From: JADLHS01 sp044225555
Lineage (GTDB): Bacteria; Verrucomicrobiota; Verrucomicrobiia; Limisphaerales; JADLHS01
Direction: 5' to 3'
DNA length: 64,000 nt
Assembly (NCBI GenBank): GCA_044225555.1
Contig: JBGAIM010000008.1
Span: 1 to 64,000 of the forward strand
Part shown: positions 58,251 through 64,000 of the stretch, one piece after another
How positions within the stretch are numbered: the first letter of the stretch is position 1
How the letters are laid out: every line of letters starts with the position of its first letter
Translations under genes and position numbers: made by a program
The notes under the pieces: model-generated
Databases searched by the model: none
What the model was told of the DNA's origin: nothing
The model's input: the letters and a program-made list of their open reading frames with translations, nothing else

Positions 58251-59996
58251 ATGTCAACCGCCGCCGCAACTGAAGTGAAGCCCGCGCCGCCCGCGATCGA
58301 AAAGATCAAGGTCAAGGTGGACGGGCGCGAAATCGAAGTGCCGAAGCTCTCGCCGGATCACACCGGCAAGCTCGTGCCCACGACGATGATTCAGGCGACC
58401 GAAGCTGCGAAGACGGACGTGCCGCATTATTGCTATCATCCGAAGCTGCCCATCGCCGGCAACTGCCGCATGTGCCTCGTCGAGTTCGGCACACCTGCGC
58501 TCGGCCCGGATCGCAAGCCGGTGATGAACCCGGACGGCACGCCGAAGATCGCGAAGTCGCCGCGCCCGGCCATCGCGTGCGCCACGCCGATTTCGCCCGG
58601 CATGGAGATTTACACCAAGACGCCGAGCGTGAAACAGATGCGCGAGGGCGTGTTGGAATCGCTGCTCATCAATCATCCGCTCGATTGTCCGATCTGCGAC
58701 CAGGCCGGCGAATGCAAGCTCCAGGAATATTCCGTGGATTACGGCCAGAGCGCGAGCCGCTTCGTCGAGCCCAAGGTTCACAAGCCCAAGGCTGTTGATC
58801 TCGGACCGCGCATCATGCTCGATGCGGAACGTTGCATTCTTTGCACGCGCTGCATCCGGTTCACGCGCGATGTAGCGGGCGACGACGCGCTTGGCATCGT
58901 GAATCGCGGCAGTTACAACACGATTGCGACGTATCCCGGGATGCCGTTCAACAACAATTACACGTTGAACACCGTGGACATCTGTCCCGTGGGGGCGCTC
59001 ACGTCGAAGGATTTTCGTTTCCAGATGCGCGTGTGGTTTCTCAAGGAAACCAAGAGCGTCTGCACGAGTTGCGCGACGGGCTGCAACGTCCTCATCAGCT
59101 CGCGCGAGGAAAAAATTTACCGCTACACGCCGCGCGACAACGACGGCGTCAACGGCCCGTGGATGTGCGATGCTGGCCGCTTGAACTACAAGTGGATTCA
59201 GCGCGAAGACCGGTTGAAGGACGTCTTGGTGCGCGGCGAAAAATCGTCGTGGACGGTGGCGCTCAGCGAAATCGCCGACAAATTGAAGCAAGCTCCGGCG
59301 GGTTCGGTGGCGATTGTCGCGTCCGCGCGGCAGACGAACGAGGAACTGTGGCTGTTGAGCAAGCTCAAGGCAAAGCTCGGCGCGATCAGCGATTCCGTTC
59401 CGCGCGTCGGCGAGGGCGACAAGTTGCTGGTAGATGCCGACAAAAATCCCAACACCAACGGGGCGCGGCTCACTGGAATCTGCTTCACCGAGATGGGGAT
59501 CAACCTGGCTAAGATTGCCGCGGGTATCGAGTCCGGCAAAATCAAGACGCTGCTGGTGTTTGGCGAAGACCTGATCATGCGTTCGGTGCAGCCCGAGGAG
59601 CTTGGCGAAAAAGACACCCTCACCGAAGTCGTCGAGGAGCATCCGATCACCGCGGAGTTGCTGGCCAGGCTGGAGACGCTGATTGTCAGCGACATTTTGC
59701 CGAACGCGACGACGAAGCTGGCGCACTACGTCCTGCCGGGCTGCGCGCATGCGGAGAAACGCGGCACGTTTACGAACACCGAAGGTCGCGTGCAGAAGTT
59801 CATGCAGGCGATCCAGCCGAAAGGCGACGCGCGGGCCGAGTGGGATTTCCTGCACGACCTGGTTTACAACGTCACGGGCAAGAACGGTTTCCTGACCATC
59901 GAAGGCCTGTTCAACGAGATGGCGAAGGATGTGCCGGCGTTCAACGAACTCACCTGGGCGGCGCTGGGCGCCGCGGGTGTGACGGTGAAGATTTGA
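58251..59996 (+). CDS. nuoG: NADH-quinone oxidoreductase subunit G (short form)
   Basis: 581 residues. The peripheral-arm Fe-S subunit. 2Fe-2S N1b is in HYCYHPKLPIAGNCRMC (C61, C72, C75). The His-ligated N5 site is HPLDCPICDQAGECKLQE. N4 Cys are in CILCTRCIRFTRD and DICPVGALTSKD. An extra C-x2-C-x3-C, CTSCATGCNVLI, resembles the N7/molybdopterin-domain cluster site. The C-terminal molybdopterin-like part is much shorter than in E. coli (908 aa) and nearer to the shortest bacterial forms. It retains ELLARLETLIVSDI-x(n)-LAHYVLPGCAHAEKRGTFTNTEGRVQ. Confidence 0.93.
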   Translation: MSTAAATEVKPAPPAIEKIKVKVDGREIEVPKLSPDHTGKLVPTTMIQATEAAKTDVPHYCYHPKLPIAGNCRMCLVEFGTPALGPDRKPVMNPDGTPKIAKSPRPAIACATPISPGMEIYTKTPSVKQMREGVLESLLINHPLDCPICDQAGECKLQEYSVDYGQSASRFVEPKVHKPKAVDLGPRIMLDAERCILCTRCIRFTRDVAGDDALGIVNRGSYNTIATYPGMPFNNNYTLNTVDICPVGALTSKDFRFQMRVWFLKETKSVCTSCATGCNVLISSREEKIYRYTPRDNDGVNGPWMCDAGRLNYKWIQREDRLKDVLVRGEKSSWTVALSEIADKLKQAPAGSVAIVASARQTNEELWLLSKLKAKLGAISDSVPRVGEGDKLLVDADKNPNTNGARLTGICFTEMGINLAKIAAGIESGKIKTLLVFGEDLIMRSVQPEELGEKDTLTEVVEEHPITAELLARLETLIVSDILPNATTKLAHYVLPGCAHAEKRGTFTNTEGRVQKFMQAIQPKGDARAEWDFLHDLVYNVTGKNGFLTIEGLFNEMAKDVPAFNELTWAALGAAGVTVKI

Positions 59997-60000
59997 AGCT

Positions 60001-61089
60001 ATGGAATGGTTTAACAATCTGGATGCGACGACGCAGACGGTGATTTTCACGGGCGTGAAAGTCATTGCGGCGTTCAGCGTCATGATGTTCATGGTCGCGT
60101 ATGTCGTGCTGGTCGAGCGGCGGGTGTGCGCGTTCATTCAGGATCGGATTGGGCCGAACCGCGCCGGGCCGTTTGGCTTGCTGCAACCGGCGGCGGATGC
60201 AGTGAAGGCGTTTTTCAAGGAGGAAATCGTTCCGGCGCACGTCCGCAAAGTGTTTTACATCCTCGCTCCGGCCATCTCGCTCATGCCGGCGATTTTGAAT
60301 CTGGCGGTGATTCCGTTTGGCTCGACGTTGGGCGGACAAAAGATGGTGCTGGCCGATCTCAACGTCGGCATTCTCTATGTTTTCGGCGTCGTATCACTGG
60401 GGGTTTACAGCATCGTGCTGGCGGGCTACGCGGCGAATTCGAAGTATCCCTTCCTCGGCGGCATCCGTTCCAGCGCGCAGATGATTTCCTACGAAATCGC
60501 GATGGGCATGAGCGTCATCCCGGTCTTCCTGCTCGTGGGCGATTTGAATCTGAGCCGGATCATCGAATTCCAAGCGGGCACGGTGGCGTGGCTGCCCGCG
60601 TGGCTGCCGCTGCCGAACTGGCTGGTGTTTCAAACCCCGATGACGTTCCTGGCGTTTTGCATTTTTCTCGCGTCGGCATTTGCGGAAACCAACCGCACGC
60701 CGTTCGATCTGCCCGAGGCCGAGCAGGAGCTGGCGGGCGGATACAACATCGAATACAGCTCCATCAAGTTCGCCCTGTTCTTCATGGGCGAATACGCGGC
60801 GATGATCATCGCGTCCTGCATGATGGTGACGCTGTTCTTCGGCGGCTGGACGTTGCCTTGGTTTGGATTGGATCAACCTGCGGCGACGCTGCTCGGTGGG
60901 GTCCTGCACATCGGGATTTTCCTCAGCAAAGTCTTTTTGTTTCTCGTGATGTTCATCTGGGTGCGCTGGATGTGGCCGCGTTTCCGATATGATCAGTTGA
61001 TGGACCTGGGGTGGCGGCGGTTTATTCCACTCGCCCTGGCAAACATCGTCATAACGGCGGTCATCCTGTGGGTGCGGAACGGTAGATAA
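60001..61089 (+). CDS. nuoH: NADH-quinone oxidoreductase subunit H
   Basis: 362 residues, eight membrane helices. The membrane-arm subunit linking the quinone cavity to proton channels. ERRVCAFIQDRIGPNRAGPFGLLQPAADAVK is the quinone-cavity loop. FLAFCIFLASAFAETNRTPFDLPEAEQELAGGYNIEYSSIKFALFFMGEYA carries the family Glu cluster (ETNR-PFDLPEAEQELVAG). The GTVAWLPAWLPLPNW loop is an insert relative to the shortest homologues. The next gene, a 70-aa protein, starts 20 bases on. Confidence 0.95.
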   Translation: MEWFNNLDATTQTVIFTGVKVIAAFSVMMFMVAYVVLVERRVCAFIQDRIGPNRAGPFGLLQPAADAVKAFFKEEIVPAHVRKVFYILAPAISLMPAILNLAVIPFGSTLGGQKMVLADLNVGILYVFGVVSLGVYSIVLAGYAANSKYPFLGGIRSSAQMISYEIAMGMSVIPVFLLVGDLNLSRIIEFQAGTVAWLPAWLPLPNWLVFQTPMTFLAFCIFLASAFAETNRTPFDLPEAEQELAGGYNIEYSSIKFALFFMGEYAAMIIASCMMVTLFFGGWTLPWFGLDQPAATLLGGVLHIGIFLSKVFLFLVMFIWVRWMWPRFRYDQLMDLGWRRFIPLALANIVITAVILWVRNGR

Positions 61090-61109
61090 GTTCAACCGAA
61101 AGATATCCC

Positions 61110-61322
61110 ATGGCATTCATCAAAACGACGCTGACCGACGAGTTGACCGGCAAGAACACCGAGTTTTGCTTCAACACGTATTACGTGATGACCATGCAAC
61201 CGGCCCGGAGCGCGACTATCCTGACGTTCGTGGACGGTTCCAAGGTGGTGGTGGACACCCACTACGATGCGTTGAATCGGTTCGTCACGGCGGTGGAAAA
61301 GCTGGAGCCGCCCAAGCCATGA
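61110..61322 (+). CDS. Small protein encoded between nuoH and nuoI
   Basis: 70 residues, soluble, no signal peptide: MAFIKTTLTDELTGKNTEFC, then FNTYYVMTMQPARSATILTFVDGSKVVVDTHYDALNRFVTAVE. The pattern of strands and one C-terminal helix is consistent with a small alpha/beta fold. It overlaps nuoI by 4 bases (ATGA), so it is translationally coupled to a core complex I subunit. I do not recognise a family in standard Nuo operons. A lineage-specific accessory or assembly factor is a reasonable guess only. Confidence 0.65.
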   Translation: MAFIKTTLTDELTGKNTEFCFNTYYVMTMQPARSATILTFVDGSKVVVDTHYDALNRFVTAVEKLEPPKP

Positions 61323-61867
61323 TCCTCAAACGCAAACCACTGAATCTATTCGAGCGGCTTTACCTGCCGGCCATCATCGGCGGGTTTCAAGTCACGCTGC
61401 GCCACTTCTTCAAGAAGAAGGTGACGATGCAGTATCCCGAGGAGAAATGGGTCGTGCCCGAGGGCTACCGCGGCGCGCCGTATCTCGTGAAGGATCAGGA
61501 AGGCAGCACCAAATGCGTAAGCTGCCAGCTCTGCGAATTCGTCTGCCCGCCGAAAGCCATCAAGATCACGCCGCCCGGTCCGGCCGGCCAGCTCGCCGAT
61601 CGCTCGAATGCGGAGAAGATGCCGAAGGAGTTTGAGATCAATATGCTTCGCTGCATCTTCTGTGGTTTCTGCCAGGAAGTCTGTCCCGAAGAAGCGATCT
61701 TCCTGCAAAAGGACTACTCGCTCACCGGCACGAGCCGGAAGGAAATGATTTACAACAAGGAAAAGCTCCTCGCCCTCGGCGGCACGCACGCTGGTATCCA
61801 GAAGTGGAAGCACAAGGCAGAAGAAGCCAAGGCGCAGGAAAATTTCCCGGTGAAGGTTCAGGTCTGA
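61319..61867 (+). CDS. nuoI: NADH-quinone oxidoreductase subunit I
   Basis: 182 residues from ATG 61319. The 8Fe ferredoxin-like subunit that carries clusters N6a and N6b to N2. Two motifs are visible: CVSCQLCEFVCPPKAI and CIFCGFCQEVCPEEAI. The N-terminal amphipathic segment (LFERLYLPAIIGGFQVTLRHFFKKKVTMQYPEE) holds it to the membrane arm. A longer frame upstream lies over the 70-aa gene and is out of family. nuoJ begins 1 base after the stop. Confidence 0.95.
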   Translation: MILKRKPLNLFERLYLPAIIGGFQVTLRHFFKKKVTMQYPEEKWVVPEGYRGAPYLVKDQEGSTKCVSCQLCEFVCPPKAIKITPPGPAGQLADRSNAEKMPKEFEINMLRCIFCGFCQEVCPEEAIFLQKDYSLTGTSRKEMIYNKEKLLALGGTHAGIQKWKHKAEEAKAQENFPVKVQV

Positions 61868-61868
61868 A

Positions 61869-62378
61869 ATGGAAATCAGCAACATTTTGTTTTACCTCTT
61901 CGCGTTCTTGACGCTCGCGTTCGGCGCGCTCGTCGTCGCGAATCCGTTCAGCCGCAACCCGGTCACGAGCGCGATGTTCCTCGTGCTCACGATCATTTCG
62001 ATGGCGGGGCTGTTTGTCCTATTGCACGCGTTCTTCCTCGCAGCGGTACAGGTGCTCGTATACGCGGGCGCGGTCATGGTGCTGTTCCTGTTCGTCATCA
62101 TGCTGCTCGACTTGAAGGAAGAAGAGCGCCGCAAGATCAAGAAACTTGGCTTCGTGACCGGCTTTGTAGCGGTCGCCGCGATTGTTGGGCTGTTTATTCG
62201 CTCGCTGCTCGCCACGAATCCCGGCAGGGAACTCACCAATCCGACCGCCGTGGGCGACACCGCCACGCTCGGCAAGATGCTGTTCACGAATTACCTGTTG
62301 CCGTTTGAAATCGTATCCATCCTGCTCCTCGTGGCGATGGTCGGCGTGATTTTACTCAGTAAGAAAGATCTGAAATAA
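61869..62378 (+). CDS. nuoJ: NADH-quinone oxidoreductase subunit J
   Basis: 169 residues, five membrane helices. The antiporter-linked membrane-arm subunit (ND6 type). It starts MEISNILFYLFAFLTLAFGALVVANPFSRNPVTSAMFLVLTIISMAGLFVLLHAFFLAAVQVLVYAGAVMVLFLFVIMLLDL, which has the conserved helix-3 Y-x-GA pi-bulge motif (QVLVYAGAVMVLFLF). The stop is followed after 79 bases by nuoK; a hairpin repeat occupies that gap. The C-terminus is LLVAMVGVILLSKKDLK. Confidence 0.95.
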   Translation: MEISNILFYLFAFLTLAFGALVVANPFSRNPVTSAMFLVLTIISMAGLFVLLHAFFLAAVQVLVYAGAVMVLFLFVIMLLDLKEEERRKIKKLGFVTGFVAVAAIVGLFIRSLLATNPGRELTNPTAVGDTATLGKMLFTNYLLPFEIVSILLLVAMVGVILLSKKDLK

Positions 62379-62384
62379 TGAATT

Positions 62385-62449
62385 GCCACCAAGAAGCACA
62401 AAAAGCGCAAACGAGATTTTCTATTGTGCCTTCTGTGCCTTTTTGCGGC
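62385..62449. repeat. AAGCACAAAAAG inverted repeat between nuoJ and nuoK
   Basis: GCCACCAAGAAGCACAAAAAG (left) faces CTTCTGTGCCTTTTTGCGGC (right) as an imperfect inverted repeat with A-rich and T-rich arms. It covers the whole nuoJ-nuoK gap. The transcript could fold into a stem with a short loop, which may alter expression of nuoK and later genes. Confidence 0.6.
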
Positions 62450-62457
62450 TGAACCAA

Positions 62458-62763
62458 ATGAACGTAGGACTGGAACATTATCTCGTGGTCAGTGCGCTGT
62501 TGTTCGCGCTCGGCCTGCTCGGCGTCATCACGCGACGTAACCTGCTCGTGATGTATATGTCGCTGGAGTTGATGCTCAACTCGGCGAACCTCGCGCTCGT
62601 CTCCTTTTCGCGGTTCAACGACAACCTCAACGGTCAGGTAATGGTGTTCTTCATCATCACCGTGGCGGCGGCGGAAGTGGCCGTCGGCCTCGCGCTCATC
62701 GTCGCGCTCTATCGCAAGCGCCAGTCCGCGCACGTGGAGGATTTGACCTCGATGAAACTCTGA
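62458..62763 (+). CDS. nuoK: NADH-quinone oxidoreductase subunit K
   Basis: 101 residues from ATG 62458. Three membrane helices with the proton-pathway Glu residues: LVMYMSLELMLNSANLALVSFSRF (E in SLELMLN) and FFIITVAAAEVAVGLALIVALYRKR (E in AAEVAVG). Length matches NuoK (about 100). A longer in-frame start lies inside the repeat region and was not used. nuoL follows 3 bases after the stop. Confidence 0.95.
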   Translation: MNVGLEHYLVVSALLFALGLLGVITRRNLLVMYMSLELMLNSANLALVSFSRFNDNLNGQVMVFFIITVAAAEVAVGLALIVALYRKRQSAHVEDLTSMKL

Positions 62764-62766
62764 CGG

Positions 62767-64000
62767 ATGAAATACGAAGTTCTACCCTGGCTGATTTTGT
62801 TTCTGCCGCTGCTGGCAGCGGGCATCATCACGCTATTCACGCTCAAGAACGAGAAGGCCAGCGCCACGTTGTCGGTGGGCGCAATTGTCGTGGGCTTCCT
62901 GGCAACTGCGCTTTGCTTCCGGGCTTATCGCTTCTCTCCGGCAGAATTTACGCTGAACTGGCTTGATCTCGGTGGCCTGCAGGTGGACTTCGGACTGCGG
63001 CTCGATCCTTTGAGCTTGATGATGCTGTTGATTGTGACCGGCGTCGGCAGCGCCATTCACATTTACTCGGTCGGTTACATGAAGGGCGACCCGGGCTTCT
63101 CGCGGTTCTTTGCGTGCCTGAGTCTGTTCACGTTCTCGATGCTCGGGATCGTGCTTTCGAACAACTTCCTTCAGATGTTTGTCTTCTGGGAGTTGGTCGG
63201 CGTGTCGAGTTATCTGCTCATCGGGTTCTGGTTTGAAAAGGCCAGCGCGGCGGATGCGGCGAAGAAGGCGTTCATCACGAACAGGCTTGGGGATTTCGGT
63301 TTCATGCTGGGGATCCTGACGCTCTGGGCGATGTTCGCTGGCTCGTTGAATTTTGAAGTGGTTCAGCAACATGTGCGGGAAAATCCAGCGACCGCCGGGC
63401 TGACGCTTGCTGGCCTGCTGATCTTCTGTGGCGCGATGGGCAAGTCCGCTCAATTCCCGCTGCACGTCTGGTTGCCGGACGCGATGGAAGGTCCGACGCC
63501 CGTCAGCGCGCTCATCCATGCCGCGACGATGGTCGCCGCCGGCGTTTACATGCTCTGCCGCGTGTTCTTCATCTTTACACCGGATGCGCTGACAGTGATT
63601 GCGTGGATCGGCGGATTCACCGCGTTGCTCGCCGCGCTCATCGCTGTCCAGCAAAACGACATCAAACGCATCCTCGCCTACTCGACGCTTTCGCAACTCG
63701 GCTACATGGTCATGGCCGTCGGCCTCGGTGGCCCGACGCCCGCGATGTTCCATCTCACCACGCACGCATTCTTCAAGGCGCTGCTGTTCCTTGGGGCAGG
63801 CTCGGTCATCCACGCCATGCACCACGAGCAGGACATCTGGAAGATGGGCGCGCTCCGCAAAAAGATGCCCGTGACGTTCTGGACATTCCTCGTCGGCACA
63901 CTAGCGCTTTGCGGTGTCCCGCCGTTCAGCGGCTTCTACTCGAAGGACGCCATTCTTGCGCAGGCGTTGCATCGCGCACACGAAAATCCCTTTACTGGCT
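62767..64000 (+). CDS. nuoL: NADH-quinone oxidoreductase subunit L, 3' end outside window
   Basis: 411 residues visible, open to the window end. The distal antiporter-like membrane subunit. It starts MKYEVLPWLILFLPLLAAGI. The family core includes FVFWELVGVSSYLLIGFWFEKASAADAAKKAFITNRLGDFGFMLG (E and the K-x-F-x-NR motif), AQFPLHVWLPDAMEGPTPVSALIHAATMVAAGVYML, and NDIKRILAYSTLSQLGYMVMAVGLG, the NuoL/MrpA proton-channel signatures. About 200 more residues and the long lateral helix are expected beyond the window. It is the last visible gene of the nuo operon; nuoM and nuoN are expected next. Confidence 0.95.
   Translation, partial: MKYEVLPWLILFLPLLAAGIITLFTLKNEKASATLSVGAIVVGFLATALCFRAYRFSPAEFTLNWLDLGGLQVDFGLRLDPLSLMMLLIVTGVGSAIHIYSVGYMKGDPGFSRFFACLSLFTFSMLGIVLSNNFLQMFVFWELVGVSSYLLIGFWFEKASAADAAKKAFITNRLGDFGFMLGILTLWAMFAGSLNFEVVQQHVRENPATAGLTLAGLLIFCGAMGKSAQFPLHVWLPDAMEGPTPVSALIHAATMVAAGVYMLCRVFFIFTPDALTVIAWIGGFTALLAALIAVQQNDIKRILAYSTLSQLGYMVMAVGLGGPTPAMFHLTTHAFFKALLFLGAGSVIHAMHHEQDIWKMGALRKKMPVTFWTFLVGTLALCGVPPFSGFYSKDAILAQALHRAHENPFTG

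Noticed and set aside
58254..60137. 627-codon minus-strand frame opposite nuoG
   Set aside because: Arises from the codon bias of nuoG; Arg/His-rich, no domain.

Overview
The window looks like about 64 kb of a GC-rich Gram-negative chromosome from the Verrucomicrobiota, probably a Pedosphaera/Limisphaera-type lineage. That placement is an inference. It rests on a type-II pseudopilin with the verrucomicrobial N-terminal prepilin helix and C-terminal FCDGH signature, many small lipoproteins, an Mla (MCE) lipid-transport set, a dimeric all-alpha dUTPase, and intergenic space full of short palindromic elements. There is no rRNA, CRISPR array or prophage. The only clear insertion sequence is the tail of an IS5-family element at the left edge.

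Layout. 1-5.7 kb: IS5 remnant abutting a truncated BamE-like gene, a multi-hairpin element, an M48 membrane protease, a YdjM-like membrane protein, a secreted FG-GAP protein, and a pseudopilin broken by an in-frame amber codon. 5.7-12.7 kb (minus strand): sensor histidine kinase with a damaged C-terminus, then purS, purQ, a three-gene insert (DUF1016/YhcG nuclease, HAD phosphatase, DUF6210) and purL. 12.9-16.5 kb (minus): lipoprotein cluster (YcfL-like, COG3014-like, an unknown lipoprotein, LpoB-like) plus a glycine-zipper protein. 16.5-22.2 kb: 2-hydroxyacid dehydrogenase, a small zinc-ribbon protein, acetyl-CoA synthetase and transketolase. 22.2-24.8 kb: two tandem secreted DA1-like metallopeptidases with N-terminal zinc-finger modules. 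24.8-36.2 kb: housekeeping genes (YqgE, TrmN6-like methyltransferase, YfcE-like phosphoesterase, RluA-type pseudouridine synthase, dUTPase, hpt, moaD, moaE, CNT nucleoside transporter, RbsD/FucU, scpA, scpB, thiE, RNase H-like exonuclease).

36.3-39.3 kb: mlaE, a degenerate mlaF and mlaD. 39.7-47 kb: surface-glycan cluster (hexapeptide acyltransferase, a frameshifted glycosyltransferase, a beta-propeller protein, a CgeB-like glycosyltransferase, FkbM methyltransferase, Wzx-like flippase, SAM methyltransferase). 47.3-52 kb: preT, preA and methylmalonate-semialdehyde dehydrogenase, which fits reductive pyrimidine catabolism. 53.5-64 kb: a complex I operon nuoB-C-[SMR transporter]-D-E-[antisense tRNA-Gln]-F-G-H-[70-aa protein]-I-J-K-L, with nuoL cut by the window end.

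No single obviously new large system was found. The most unusual signals are: (i) five consecutive palindromes inside the linker of the DUF1016 nuclease gene, each encoding a variant of one short peptide repeat; (ii) a dispersed set of 70-170 bp palindromic elements with GTAG-type ends, one of them inserted in frame in purL; (iii) the tandem LIM/DA1-like secreted peptidases; (iv) an MlaF-like ATPase lacking the signature, catalytic Glu and H-loop; (v) extra genes inside the pur and nuo operons. All product names come from reading motifs by eye; no database search was possible.
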